Assembly: GCF_013364195.1 (NCBI RefSeq)
Contig: NZ_CP054918.1
Location: 62,001 to 126,000, forward strand
Direction of reading: 5' to 3'
DNA length: 64,000 nucleotides
DNA from: Streptomyces sp. NA04227
GTDB lineage: Bacteria; Actinomycetota; Actinomycetes; Streptomycetales; Streptomycetaceae
The position numbers were made by a program, and so were the translations under genes. The notes under the pieces are model-generated. The model was not told the DNA's origin and ran no database searches. It was given only the letters and a program-made list of their open reading frames with translations. This document shows, piece by piece, positions 8,113-16,505 of this stretch (position 1 is its first letter; each line of letters starts with the position of its first letter).

Positions 8113-8175
8113 GTGCCGGTCGTTCCGGTTGCTCCGGTTGCTCCGGTTACACCGGTGGTTCCCGTCGTTCCGGTC
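8113..8175. repeat. Seven 9-bp tandem repeats between regulator and DUF6126 gene
   Basis: Seven units of nine bases on the plus strand, mostly GTTCCGGTT or GCTCCGGTT, each with a CCGG core. On the minus strand they would read as Gly-x-Thr triplets if translated from the GTG at 8186, directly after the regulator's stop codon, but no protein family supports that. They may form local stem-loops or be a variable-number repeat. Confidence 0.65.
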
Positions 8176-8186
8176 GGACGCGTCAC

Positions 8187-8798
8187 TCACAAACCTGGGG
8201 TCGGTCCGGCTCCGCCCAGGCACACGTTCGTCGCCGCGCTGCGCAGCAAGGTGTGGACGAAGAGCATCTCGGCGCTGTGGCCGCCGAGTGCGGCGATGCG
8301 GTGGGGCACGAGCGAGTCGAAGTGCGCCGAGTCTCCGGGGGCGAGCGTGTAGGAGCGTTCGCCCAGGGCGAGTGCCAGGGTGCCCGAGAGGACGTACAGC
8401 CATTCCTCGCCCGGGTGCACCCGCACCAGGTCGCCCTCCACGCGCGGCGGGACGGTCACCCGCAGGGCTTGAAGAGCCCGGGACGGATTGCCCGCGGCCC
8501 GGTAGACCCAGCCTCCGGCCGGGACGGCTTCGGCTTCGCCTCCGCGTACCACCGGTTCCGATTCCGCCCCCGTCTCGCCGAGCAGATCGGACACCGTCGT
8601 ACCGTAGAGGCGGGCGAGGGCCAGTAGTACGGGCAGGGACGGCTGGCGCCGACCCGTCTCCAGGCGGGAGAGGTGGGCCGGAGAGAGACCGGCCCGGGCC
8701 GCGGCGGATTCCAGCGTGAGCCGTGCCACGCGGCGGTGCTCACGAAGCTGCGCGGCCACAGCGTTCAGGGCACCGGCCCCGTCGGATGCGTGGTCCAT
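8187..8798 (-). CDS. XRE-family transcriptional regulator with cupin domain
   Basis: 203 aa. The N-terminal helix-turn-helix (about 15-70) contains LTLESAAARAGLSPAHLSRLETGRR; the C-terminal half (about 100-190) is a cupin barrel with VHPGEEWLYVLSGTLALALGE and APGDSAHFDSLVPHR. Such proteins (the SinR-cupin/PuuR type) sense a small ligand through the cupin and bind DNA through the HTH. A three-half-site palindrome at 8829-8855, 31-57 bases upstream of the ATG at 8798, is the likely autoregulatory operator. The downstream DUF6126 gene is the probable co-regulated partner. The ligand is unknown. Confidence 0.9.
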   Translation of the reverse strand: MDHASDGAGALNAVAAQLREHRRVARLTLESAAARAGLSPAHLSRLETGRRQPSLPVLLALARLYGTTVSDLLGETGAESEPVVRGGEAEAVPAGGWVYRAAGNPSRALQALRVTVPPRVEGDLVRVHPGEEWLYVLSGTLALALGERSYTLAPGDSAHFDSLVPHRIAALGGHSAEMLFVHTLLRSAATNVCLGGAGPTPGL

Positions 8799-8828
8799 GC
8801 GTCCATGAAAGCCGCCGGTGACAGACAG

Positions 8829-8855
8829 GGCAAAAGTTTTGCCTCAGAGGCAAAA
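8829..8855. promoter_or_regulatory. Overlapping palindromes, likely XRE operator
   Basis: GGCAAAAGTTTTGCC (8829-8843) is a perfect 7+1+7 palindrome. It shares its right arm with TTTTGCCTCAGAGGCAAAA (8837-8855), a perfect 9+1+9 palindrome. The three half-sites GGCAAAA/TTTTGCC/GGCAAAA lie 31-57 bases upstream of the XRE-cupin start and stand out as AT-rich in a GC-rich region. Confidence 0.7.
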
Positions 8856-9322
8856 TCCCGGGTGCTCGTCCGGTGCTCGTCCACGGATGGGCTGTGTTCG
8901 ACCTGCCGGGTTTCCGGGCGCGGCACGATACGACTCCGCCATCCGGCGCCCGTCTGTGGGCCGGACGAGTGGCGGGCAGCGTGACGCGGACGGGATCGAC
9001 TCGTTGGTCCGCCGATGAGGACAACGCACACCGACCCCCAACTCCCGTACGCGCGCGACCGTATTGAGCGGGGCAACGGCACCGGACCGAACCCGCCTCG
9101 TCGTGCGCCGTCCCGTCGTAGCTCGGCAGCGCGTCGACCCGGCGGATCCACCAGGCCCTGCCCGAGCAGGCCGCCCTTCGGCAGGCCTCCCGGTCCGGGC
9201 AGGCACCTTCCGCGCGGTCTTCCCGCCCACGGGGCGCCGACGCCATGTACCTCCGAAGGGCGCGCGCGGTGCACGGGCGCCGCCACGGCCTCCGGTCCGG
9301 CGAGCGTGCGGGGGGCCGAGCG
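8856..9322. other. Intergenic region without a supported gene
   Basis: 467 bases between the XRE operator and the hydrolase start. ORFs on both strands here are Arg/Pro/Gly-rich in the manner of GC-rich shadow frames, and none has a recognisable domain. A minus-strand ORF at 8844-9230 was considered and not accepted. No terminator or further palindrome stood out. Confidence 0.4.
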
Positions 9323-10516
9323 ATGACCGGGCGGGGACGGGGCGAGACGGAGCACGAGCGGGCGGTCCACGATGAGCCGCCGCGCTCCGGGAAAAGGCCC
9401 GGCGATCGGTTGGGCGGCGGAACGGGGCCGGACGAGCAGTCGGGCGGTGGAACGAGGCCGGACGAGCGGCCGCTCGCGGAGCGGCGCGGCGGCCGAACCG
9501 CGCGGCGGGTGCTGGAGCCGGGCGCGGTCCGGGAGGAGATCGACACCCTCAGTCACCGCGGGTACGCGTTCAGCCGACGGACGCTGACGTACACCCCGCC
9601 GCTGGTGCCGGGGCAGGCGCTGGATTCCCCGCGTCCCGTCGAGCCGCTGCTGGTGCTGGGCGGCGCGTTCCAGGACATGTACTCCTGGCGGCGGCACGAA
9701 CCGGCGCTGCTCGCCGCGTGCGGCACCGTCGTCACGCTGGACCTGCCCGGCTGGGGGCGCGCCGACGCCCTGCCGCCCCATCACGGCGTCGACTTCCTCG
9801 CGCATGCGGTGCGCGAGGCCATGTGCCGGGCGGGGCACCGGCGTTACCACGTACTGGCCGCCTCGCACGGTGCTCTCATCGGTCACCGGCTCGCGCAGCT
9901 CTGTGACGAGGGGACGATCGCCTCGCTCGCGCTGACCGGTGCCCGCTCCCCGCGGCCCGCCGAGGACCACGAGATCAAGGAGCTCGGCGCGCTCATCGCG
10001 CTTCTCGAGGCGGGACGTATCCGCGAGTTCGCCGTGCGCACGGTCGACAGCCTCTCCGATCCCGCGCCCCCGCACCGCATCCACCGGCACGCCGCCGTGC
10101 GTTACCTGCTCACCGGCGAGCTCTCCCGGACACCGGCCGCCGAGCACGCCAAGATCGTCACCAATCTCCAACGTCTCACCGCCACCACACTGTTCTACGA
10201 CGATCCCCTGCCACGTACGCCCACGCTCGTGTTCACCGGGGAGCACGACACCCTGACCCCGGTCGCGGACGCCCGTGCCCTCGCCTCGCACTACCCTCAG
10301 GGCCGCTGGACCACCATCCCCGGCACCGACCACATCGCCCACCTCCAGCGCGACGACGAGTACACGCGTCTGGTCGCCGAGCACCTCCGGCACGTGGCGC
10401 CCTCGAACGAGAACGAAGACGAAGGCGAGAGCGAGGGCGCGGGCAGCGGTGTCGGGCCGGTGCCCACGCTCCCGGCGAGCAGGGGCTCAGGCCCGGCGGC
10501 GACCGCCGTGCGCTGA
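9323..10516 (+). CDS. Alpha/beta-hydrolase fold protein
   Basis: 397 aa from ATG 9323. The first 75 residues or so are Gly/Arg/Asp-rich with a short internal repeat (GGGTGPDEQ, GGGTRPDER) and are probably disordered or untranslated. The core has LVLGGAFQDMYSW (oxyanion region), the nucleophile elbow A-S-H-G-A, the acid in GEHDTLTP and the base in GTDHIAHL, giving a Ser-Asp-His triad. The elbow lacks the first glycine of GxSxG. The acidic C-terminal tail (NENEDEGESEG) is also low complexity. Substrate unknown; esterase or thioesterase-like roles are possible. The start could be further downstream because no strong ribosome binding site precedes 9323. Confidence 0.75.
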   Translation: MTGRGRGETEHERAVHDEPPRSGKRPGDRLGGGTGPDEQSGGGTRPDERPLAERRGGRTARRVLEPGAVREEIDTLSHRGYAFSRRTLTYTPPLVPGQALDSPRPVEPLLVLGGAFQDMYSWRRHEPALLAACGTVVTLDLPGWGRADALPPHHGVDFLAHAVREAMCRAGHRRYHVLAASHGALIGHRLAQLCDEGTIASLALTGARSPRPAEDHEIKELGALIALLEAGRIREFAVRTVDSLSDPAPPHRIHRHAAVRYLLTGELSRTPAAEHAKIVTNLQRLTATTLFYDDPLPRTPTLVFTGEHDTLTPVADARALASHYPQGRWTTIPGTDHIAHLQRDDEYTRLVAEHLRHVAPSNENEDEGESEGAGSGVGPVPTLPASRGSGPAATAVR

Positions 10517-10531
10517 TCGTGGGCGGGGATG

Positions 10532-10558
10532 CGGGCGACTCCCCCGGGCTGTCGCCCG
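10532..10558. terminator. Hairpin between convergent genes
   Basis: CGGGCGAC (10532-10539), 11-base loop, GTCGCCCG (10551-10558), between the hydrolase 3' end and the convergent Lrp-type gene. Confidence 0.5.
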
Positions 10559-10618
10559 GCGTCGGCGCGCCCGCCGAGCAGCGGACGGGGCCGGGCGCGC
10601 GGGGGGCGCGGCGCCGGG

Positions 10619-11056
10619 TCACGACCGGGACCAGGAACCCATCACCATCAACGTCTTGGTACCGGTGACCTGCCCCGCGCTGCGGAGTCCGTCGATGACC
10701 TGCTGCAGATGGGCGATGTCGCGGACGCGGACCTGGACCAGAGCATCGGGGTCGCCCGCGATGGTGAACACGGCTTGGACTTCGGGGACTTTGTAGGCCG
10801 AGCGCACGATCTCGCCCACCCGGGTCGTGCCCGCGAAGCGGAGTTCGACGAAGGCCTCGATGCCCCAGCCGAGTTTGCCGTGGTCGACCTGGACCGTGAA
10901 GCCGGTGATCACGCCGGTCTCGCGCAGCCGGTCCACCCGGCGTTTGACGGCGGCCACCGAGAGCCCCACCACGGCGGACATTTCGGAGAAGGTGCGGCGT
11001 CCGTCCTCGCGCAGCAGGCGCAGCAGGTGGTGGTCTATGTCGTCGATCTCGGGCAC
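10619..11056 (-). CDS. Lrp/AsnC-family transcriptional regulator
   Basis: 145 aa, usual length for the family. N-terminal HTH is IDDIDHHLLRLLREDGRR..FSEMSAVVGLSVAAVKRRVDRL; the C-terminal half is the RAM ligand-binding domain (about 65-140) with FTIAGDPDALVQVRV. GTG 11056 is chosen because AAGGG lies seven bases upstream and it removes a nonconserved N-terminal extension. It is divergent from ilvE across an AT-rich 218-base spacer, so it probably controls branched-chain amino acid metabolism genes, including ilvE. The effector amino acid is not evident. Confidence 0.9.
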   Translation of the reverse strand: MPEIDDIDHHLLRLLREDGRRTFSEMSAVVGLSVAAVKRRVDRLRETGVITGFTVQVDHGKLGWGIEAFVELRFAGTTRVGEIVRSAYKVPEVQAVFTIAGDPDALVQVRVRDIAHLQQVIDGLRSAGQVTGTKTLMVMGSWSRS

Positions 11057-11274
11057 GGCGGGACCCTTCGGAGTGCACTGGGGAGCACAAAGAATTGTAG
11101 GGACGAGATCTCTTTGGAGAAATTGCTTGCGTGTTTCCCCCTTTCGGGTTCCCGATACTTGTGTCTTGGCCGGTGGTGTTGCTGTGCTGGCGGTCTTCCC
11201 CGCCCCGTTGCCCGGCCGCTCGGCGCGAGCGGCGTGCTGCTCACCGTCGGCCCAGATCCGTGAGGACACCCGCG
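11057..11274. promoter_or_regulatory. Divergent lrp-ilvE control region
   Basis: The stretch 11090-11135 is unusually AT-rich for this window (AAGAATTG, GAGATCTCTTTGGAG, AAATTGCTTGCG) and contains GAGATCTC, a short palindrome. It is the likely binding region of the Lrp-type regulator and holds both promoters, but I could not assign -35/-10 boxes with confidence. Confidence 0.4.
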
Positions 11275-12411
11275 ATGACCATCACCGACGCCGAACAGGC
11301 GACCCTCGCCATCGAGTTGAAGCCGTCCGCCGATCCGCTGCCCGCCGCCGCTCGCGAGGCGCGTCTCGCCGATCCGGGTTTCGGCCGGTACTTCACCGAT
11401 CACATGGTGTCCGTCCGGTGGACCAAGGACCGGGGCTGGCACGACGCGGAACTCGTCCCGTACGGGCCGCTGGCGATCGACCCGGCGAACATGACCCTGC
11501 ACTACGCGCAGTCGGTCTTCGAAGGGCTCAAGGCCTACCGCCGCGTGGACGGTTCCCTGGCGACCTTCCGCCCGTACGCCAACGCCGCTCGCCTGCGGTC
11601 CTCCGCGCGCCGTCTTGCCATGCCGGAGCTGCCGGAGGAGACGTTCGTCGCGAGTGTCGAAGCCTTGGTGCGCCAGGACAGTGCGTGGGTGCCCACGCGG
11701 GCCGAACAGAGCCTGTATCTGCGGCCGTTCATCTTCGCGACCGAGGTCGGCCTCGGTGTCCGGCCCGCCAACGAGTTCCGCTACCTGCTCATCGCCTCGC
11801 CCGCGGGCGGCTACTTCGCGGGCGGGGTCAAGCCGGTGTCGGTGTGGCTGTCCGAGGAGTACGTACGGGCCGCGCCCGGCGGCACCGGGGCCGCCAAGTG
11901 CGCCGGGAACTACGCCGCGTCCCTGGTCGCCCAGGCCCAGGCGATCGAGCAGGGCTGCGACCAGGTGGTCTGGCTCGATGCCCTGGAGCGCCGCTGGATC
12001 GAGGAGATGGGCGGCATGAACCTGTACTTCGTGTTCGGGTCGGGTGCGGACGCGAAGATCGTCACGCCCGAGCTGTCGGGTTCGCTGCTGCCCGGCATCA
12101 CCCGTGCCTCGCTGCTCACCCTCGCCACGGAGCTGGGCTACGCCACCGAGGAACGGCGGATCTCGGTCGAGGAGTGGCAGCGCGCCAGTGCGGACGGTTC
12201 CCTCACCGAGGTGTTCGCCTGCGGGACCGCCGCGGTCGTCACCCCCGTCGGCTCGGTGCGCTCCACCCGCGCCGACTGGACCGTGGGCGACGGCGGGCCC
12301 GGCCCGGTCACCATGCGCCTGCGCAGCGCCCTGCTCGACCTCCAGACCGGAAAGGCCCCGGACCCGCACGGCTGGATGCACACGATCATGGACGCCGCTC
12401 CGGAGAGCTGA
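11275..12411 (+). CDS. ilvE: Branched-chain amino acid aminotransferase
   Basis: 378 aa, fold-type IV PLP enzyme that interconverts Leu, Ile and Val with their 2-oxo acids. The PLP lysine is K208 in [12 protein letters not shown]; other family marks are [13 protein letters not shown] near 77-89, [12 protein letters not shown] and the phosphate-binding GITRASLL and [11 protein letters not shown] segments. ATG 11275 follows GTGAGGACACCCGCG. The enzyme also makes precursors for branched fatty-acid and polyketide starters in Streptomyces (family knowledge). It is divergently arranged with the Lrp-type gene and ends just before a hairpin at 12451. Confidence 0.95.
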   Translation: MTITDAEQATLAIELKPSADPLPAAAREARLADPGFGRYFTDHMVSVRWTKDRGWHDAELVPYGPLAIDPANMTLHYAQSVFEGLKAYRRVDGSLATFRPYANAARLRSSARRLAMPELPEETFVASVEALVRQDSAWVPTRAEQSLYLRPFIFATEVGLGVRPANEFRYLLIASPAGGYFAGGVKPVSVWLSEEYVRAAPGGTGAAKCAGNYAASLVAQAQAIEQGCDQVVWLDALERRWIEEMGGMNLYFVFGSGADAKIVTPELSGSLLPGITRASLLTLATELGYATEERRISVEEWQRASADGSLTEVFACGTAAVVTPVGSVRSTRADWTVGDGGPGPVTMRLRSALLDLQTGKAPDPHGWMHTIMDAAPES

Positions 12412-12450
12412 CCACCGGCCGAGGTGAGGGCCCGCTCTCCGCCGGGATGG

Positions 12451-12472
12451 CGTGTCGGCTGGTGCCGACACG
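12451..12472 (+). terminator. Terminator hairpin after ilvE
   Basis: CGTGTCGGC (12451-12459), TGGT loop, GCCGACACG (12464-12472): a 9-bp perfect stem with four-base loop, 40 bases after the ilvE stop. Confidence 0.65.
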
Positions 12473-12524
12473 CTTGACGGCTAGGGTGGCCGTCGCGGGC
12501 CAGGGGCGGCCCACAGACGAGCGT

Positions 12525-12540
12525 TTCCGCCGAGGCGGAA
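12525..12540. promoter_or_regulatory. Inverted repeat upstream of crtY operon
   Basis: TTCCGCC-GA-GGCGGAA, a perfect 7-bp inverted repeat with two-base spacer, 112 bases upstream of the first gene of the crtY arm. A TTGACG hexamer lies at about 12474. It may be an operator of the carotenoid operon, which in Streptomyces is often light- or stress-controlled, but no known consensus was matched. Confidence 0.35.
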
Positions 12541-12652
12541 TCGCAGGAGTCCAAAGGTGGGATGCCCGGTCCCCCTCGCCTATCGGCATCCGTGCGGTCT
12601 GACTCTTCTCCTTTCAGACTGCCTACCCGAGGTCGCAGCCGACGGGAGCACC

Positions 12653-12988
12653 ATGCCGCACACGGCCGACAAGCGGATCCTGAGCGAGATCAGGAGCCTG
12701 CTGTGGCTCTCCGACCTGGAACCGCTGAACTCCAAGTCCGTGCTCAGCGCCTGGCTTGAGGCCGTGCGCCGCGAAGCTCCCGCCTGCGTGCGGCTGCTCG
12801 AGATCCGCCTCGGACGCCTGGACACCGGGTTCGCCGACAGGGCCGTCGCCGGAACCCCGATCCCTTTGCTGCGCGGAGGTGATCCCGGCACCGCCGTCCG
12901 GGCCATGGCCGATGCCTTGGAGACGGACTGCCCGCGCGTGCGCACTGGCCCCGACAGCACGCCGTTCCACGACCGACAGGGCCGGTGA
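12653..12988 (+). CDS. Small hypothetical protein, first gene of crtY operon
   Basis: 111 aa, unrecognised. It begins with a helical, leucine-rich stretch (ILSEIRSLLWLSDLEPLNSKSVLSAWLEAVRREAPACVRLLEIRL) and ends in a charged tail, with no signal peptide or obvious cofactor site. ATG 12653 follows CGGGAG. Its stop codon overlaps the crtY start (GTGA), so it is translationally coupled to crtY and belongs to the carotenoid operon. It could be a regulatory or scaffolding protein of the pathway; this is inference from position only. Confidence 0.65.
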   Translation: MPHTADKRILSEIRSLLWLSDLEPLNSKSVLSAWLEAVRREAPACVRLLEIRLGRLDTGFADRAVAGTPIPLLRGGDPGTAVRAMADALETDCPRVRTGPDSTPFHDRQGR

Positions 12989-14220
12989 ACGACCACGTGC
13001 CCAAGCACAGCGGACAAGCCGACGCGGTCGTCATCGGCGGCGGAGCAGCCGGACTCTCTCTGGCGCACTGGCTCACCAAGACCGGTACCACGGCCGTAAC
13101 GGTCGTTGAGGCCCAAGACGGCCCGCTGCGGCCGGCGAAGCGCACCTGGTGCTACTGGAACGCCGGCCCCGACGACTACGAGGAGGCCGTCGTCGCTTCC
13201 TGGTCGAGGCTGCGGATCACGGGAGCAGACGGTGCGGTCGTCACCTGCGAACCAGCGCCGCTGCGCTACCACATGCTGCGGTCGGCTCCCTTCGAGGAAT
13301 GGGTCCGCTCCCGGCTGACGCAGTACCCCGCCACACGCATCGTCCGCGCCACGGCGCACGCCGCGGACAACGTGCCGGGCGGGGCAGAGGTCCACTGCAC
13401 GACCGCGGACGGGCGCGGGCTCACCCTGCGCGGACGGTATGTCTTCGACTCACGGCCCCTGCGCCGGATGCCGCCGGCCCGCACCTTGCTGCTGCAGCAC
13501 TTCCGCGGCTGGTTCGTGCGCACGGCATCCCCGTGTTTCGACCCCGAGGTGGCGGACCTGATGGACTTCCGGGTGCCGCAGCCGCGCCAGGGGCTCGCCT
13601 TCGGCTACGTCCTCCCACTCGCGCCCGACCGGGCGCTGGTCGAGTACACCGAGTTCTCCCGGACTCCGCTGTCGACCGCCGCGTACGAGACAGCGCTGCG
13701 GCACTACACGACGGACGTACTGCGACTCGGCCCCCTCATCGTCGAATCCGCCGAGCAGGGCGTCATCCCCATGACCGACGCCCGCTTTGCGCGCCGGATC
13801 GGTCACTCGGTCTTCCGTATCGGGGCGGCCGGCGGCGCCACCCGTCCGGCCACCGGCTACACCTTCGCCGCCATCCAGCGCCAGAGCCGTGCGATCGCCG
13901 CCGCGCTAGGCACCGGCGGCGAGATCGTGCCCCGGCCTCACGGACGCCGGGCGCTGGCCATGGACGCGGTACTGCTGCGGGCGCTCGACACCGGACGGAT
14001 CGACGGCCCGCGCTTCTTCACCGACCTCTTCGCCCGGACCCCGATGGAGCGGCTGCTGCGCTTTCTCGACGGCCGGACCACACCGTGGGAGGAGTTCGGC
14101 ATCGGCCTGCGCACCCCCGTCGGCCCCATGCTCCGGACCGTTGCCGAACTGCCGTTCCTGCCCCGCCGCCCGGCACGGGCAGCGGACATCGCCATCCGAC
14201 CCGAAGAGAGCCTGCGATGA
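12985..14220 (+). CDS. crtY: Lycopene beta-cyclase, CrtY type
   Basis: 411 aa flavoprotein-fold enzyme that cyclises lycopene ends to beta-rings. N-terminal dinucleotide fold ADAVVIGGGAAGLSLAHWL (about 12-30) is followed by KRTWCYWN, the FDSRPL segment near 152-157 that corresponds to the conserved FDSR/P motif of CrtY cyclases, and the LQHFRGWFV and GGATRPATGYTF motifs typical of the family. The GTG start overlaps the preceding stop (GTGA) and the stop overlaps crtT (ATGA). In the described Streptomyces crtYTU arm it supplies beta-carotene for CrtU. Confidence 0.92.
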   Translation: MNDHVPKHSGQADAVVIGGGAAGLSLAHWLTKTGTTAVTVVEAQDGPLRPAKRTWCYWNAGPDDYEEAVVASWSRLRITGADGAVVTCEPAPLRYHMLRSAPFEEWVRSRLTQYPATRIVRATAHAADNVPGGAEVHCTTADGRGLTLRGRYVFDSRPLRRMPPARTLLLQHFRGWFVRTASPCFDPEVADLMDFRVPQPRQGLAFGYVLPLAPDRALVEYTEFSRTPLSTAAYETALRHYTTDVLRLGPLIVESAEQGVIPMTDARFARRIGHSVFRIGAAGGATRPATGYTFAAIQRQSRAIAAALGTGGEIVPRPHGRRALAMDAVLLRALDTGRIDGPRFFTDLFARTPMERLLRFLDGRTTPWEEFGIGLRTPVGPMLRTVAELPFLPRRPARAADIAIRPEESLR

Positions 14221-14948
14221 CGCTACTGCGGGACCATGACCTCGCGCGCGCCTTCGACCACGCGTCACAAACCTACGACCGCCTCACGGCCATGAATCCG
14301 GGCTACCGCGCCGACCTGCTGCGCTCGGCGCGCCGGCTCCGACTGCCGCGCGGCGGAGCCGGCCTGCGCCTGCTGGACCTCGGCTGCGGCACGGGAGCTT
14401 CCACCAGGGCCTTGTTGAAAGCCGCACCGTACGCACACATCACCGCCGTCGACGCCTCGTCGGGGATGCTGGAACGCGCACTCACCAAGCCGTGGCCCGC
14501 GCGGGTCCGGTTCCTGCATCTGACCGCGGAGGAACTTCACACGAGCGGCCAAGGGCCCTTCGACGCCGTCCTCGCCGCGTACCTCTTCCGCAACGTCACC
14601 GACCCGGACGCCGTCCTCGCCTCCGTGCGGGCGCTGCTGCTGCCCGGCGGGCGCCTGGCCGTCCACGAGTACAGCCTCAGCGGCTCCCGGGCCCACCGGA
14701 CTCTGTGGAACGCCGTATGCCGTGGTGTGATCATCCCGGCGGGCACCCTGACCGGTGACCGCGACCTCTACCACCATCTGAGGCGCAGCGTGCTCGCGTT
14801 CGACACCGCCCCCGCTTTCGCGTCCCGGCTCACCCGGGCCGGTTTCGCCGACGTTCGCACGATCCCTGTCGCCGGATGGCAGACCGGCATCGTCCACACC
14901 TTCCTCGGCCACAGCGGCTCCCCGTCCGCTAAGGCGGCGGTCTCATGA
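14217..14948 (+). CDS. crtT: Methyltransferase CrtT of the carotenoid cluster
   Basis: 243 aa, class I SAM-dependent methyltransferase resembling UbiE/MenG. Motif I is LLDLGCGTGAS near 60-70, then ITAVDASSGML and a post-II AYLFRNVTDPD segment; LLLPGGRLAVHEYS is the motif III strand. In Streptomyces crtYTU operons CrtT sits between the cyclase and CrtU, and its exact substrate is not firmly known. Start ATG overlaps crtY stop; its own stop overlaps crtU start, giving strict coupling of the three genes. Confidence 0.88.
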   Translation: MTLLRDHDLARAFDHASQTYDRLTAMNPGYRADLLRSARRLRLPRGGAGLRLLDLGCGTGASTRALLKAAPYAHITAVDASSGMLERALTKPWPARVRFLHLTAEELHTSGQGPFDAVLAAYLFRNVTDPDAVLASVRALLLPGGRLAVHEYSLSGSRAHRTLWNAVCRGVIIPAGTLTGDRDLYHHLRRSVLAFDTAPAFASRLTRAGFADVRTIPVAGWQTGIVHTFLGHSGSPSAKAAVS

Positions 14949-16504
14949 ACGCGTCCCCCCACGAGAACGTCGCACGCCGTGGCAGGGACCGGAAGGCGGA
15001 GAAGATCATGCCCGCGCGGGGCCGTGGCCGCTTCACCGGCGACGCGCCCAGTACGGCCGTGATCGGCGGCGGCATCGCCGGCCTCGCCGCGGCGACAGGA
15101 CTGGCCGAACGCGGCGTACGCGTCACCCTCTACGAACGTGAGGCCTCGCTCGGAGGCCGCCTCGCCGGATGGCGCACCCGCCTCACGGACGGCTCCGAGG
15201 CCACCATGAGCCGAGGCTTCCACGCCTTCTTCCGCCAGTACTACAACCTGCGCGGCCTGCTGCGACGCACCGATCCGACGCTTTCGCGCCTCGTAGCTCT
15301 TCCCGACTACCCCCTGCGCCACAGCAACGGACTGACCGACAGCTTCGCCCGCGTACCTCGTACACCGCCCTGGAGCGCGCTCGGCTTCGTCTTCCTGAGC
15401 CCGACATTCGGATGGCGCGACCTGGCCTCCATGGACCCACGCGCCGCGCTGCCCCTGTTCGACGTACAGGTGCCCGAAGTCCACGAACGCTTCGACGCGC
15501 TCAGTGCGACGGACCTCCTCGCACGTATCCGGTTTCCCGAAGCCGCCCACCACCTCGCGTTCGAGGTCTTCTCCCGCAGCTTCTTCGCCGACCCGCGCGA
15601 ACTGTCCGCCGCCGAACTGCTGCTGATGTTCCACATCTACTTCCTCGGCTCGTCCGAAGGGCTCCTCTTCGACGTCCCACGCGAACCCTTCCCGCAAGCC
15701 CTGTGGCAGCCGCTCGGCGACTACCTGGAACGGCTCGGTGTCGACATCCGCACCGGCACGCCCGTCCACGGCGTCCGGCCCATCGACGACGGCGATCTCG
15801 AGGTCGAGACCGACACGAGGGCCGAGCGCCACCAGGCGGCGGTCCTCGCCCTCGACGTACCCGGTCTTCGCCGGGTCGTGGCCGCCTCACCCGGTCTCGG
15901 CAACGCCGCTTGGCGCGGCGACATCGCCGGCCTGCGCACCGCACCGCCGTTCCTCGTCTCACGGCTCTGGCTCGACCGCGCCGTACGTGAGGATCGTGCC
16001 GGTTTCCTCGGCACCAGCGGTTTCGGAGACCTGGACAACGTCAGCGTCCTCGACCGCTGGGAGGGCGAAGCGGCCCGCTGGGCAGCGCGCACCGGCGGCT
16101 CGGTGGTGGAACTGCACGCCTACGCCGTCGAGGAGCGCGCGGAGCCGAAGAAGGTTCAGGAAAGGCTGATCGCCCAGCTGCACTCGGTGTACCCGGAGAC
16201 ACGGGACGCCCGGATCGTCGATGCCCGCCACGAATGGCGGGCCGACTGCCCGTTGTTCCCCGTCGGCGGCTACGACCGCCGTCCGTCCGTACGAACTCCT
16301 CACCCGCGCGTGATGGTCGCGGGCGATCTGGTCCGCACCGGTCTTCCCGTGGCTCTGATGGAACGTGCCGCGACCTCGGGCTTTGTGGCGGCCAACGCCC
16401 TGCTCGCCGCCTGGAGAGTGCGCGGACAGGTGCTGTGGACGGTTCCGCGTGCCGGCCGCTCGTGGGCCCTGCGCGCCCTCGCCAATCTGGCCGATCGCGG
16501 CTGA
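14945..16504 (+). CDS. crtU: Beta-carotene desaturase/methyltransferase CrtU
   Basis: 519 aa FAD-dependent enzyme that converts beta-rings into aromatic chi-rings, giving isorenieratene. After a 33-residue basic N-terminus comes the FAD site TAVIGGGIAGLAAATGLAERG, the E of the second strand in LYEREASLGGRLAGW, and a SRGFHAFFRQYYNLR motif typical of CrtU. The C-terminus has the FAD-binding VMVAGDLVRTGLPVALMERA segment. It ends one base before the stop of the convergent Rieske gene, so the two arms of the cluster meet tail to tail. Confidence 0.92.
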   Translation: MNASPHENVARRGRDRKAEKIMPARGRGRFTGDAPSTAVIGGGIAGLAAATGLAERGVRVTLYEREASLGGRLAGWRTRLTDGSEATMSRGFHAFFRQYYNLRGLLRRTDPTLSRLVALPDYPLRHSNGLTDSFARVPRTPPWSALGFVFLSPTFGWRDLASMDPRAALPLFDVQVPEVHERFDALSATDLLARIRFPEAAHHLAFEVFSRSFFADPRELSAAELLLMFHIYFLGSSEGLLFDVPREPFPQALWQPLGDYLERLGVDIRTGTPVHGVRPIDDGDLEVETDTRAERHQAAVLALDVPGLRRVVAASPGLGNAAWRGDIAGLRTAPPFLVSRLWLDRAVREDRAGFLGTSGFGDLDNVSVLDRWEGEAARWAARTGGSVVELHAYAVEERAEPKKVQERLIAQLHSVYPETRDARIVDARHEWRADCPLFPVGGYDRRPSVRTPHPRVMVAGDLVRTGLPVALMERAATSGFVAANALLAAWRVRGQVLWTVPRAGRSWALRALANLADRG

Positions 16505-16505
16505 A

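Noticed and set aside
7731..8186. A Gly-x-Thr repeat (collagen-like) ORF starting at GTG 8186
   Set aside because: It depends on the 9-bp repeat, overlaps DUF6126 in another frame and has no conserved sequence after the repeat.
8765..10393. A 542-codon minus-strand ORF opposite the alpha/beta hydrolase
   Set aside because: No domain or ribosome binding site; the plus-strand frame has a full catalytic triad.
12985..16504. crtE or crtV hidden in the crtYTU arm
   Set aside because: The three frames fully occupy the interval with overlapping starts and stops and each is a clear different family.
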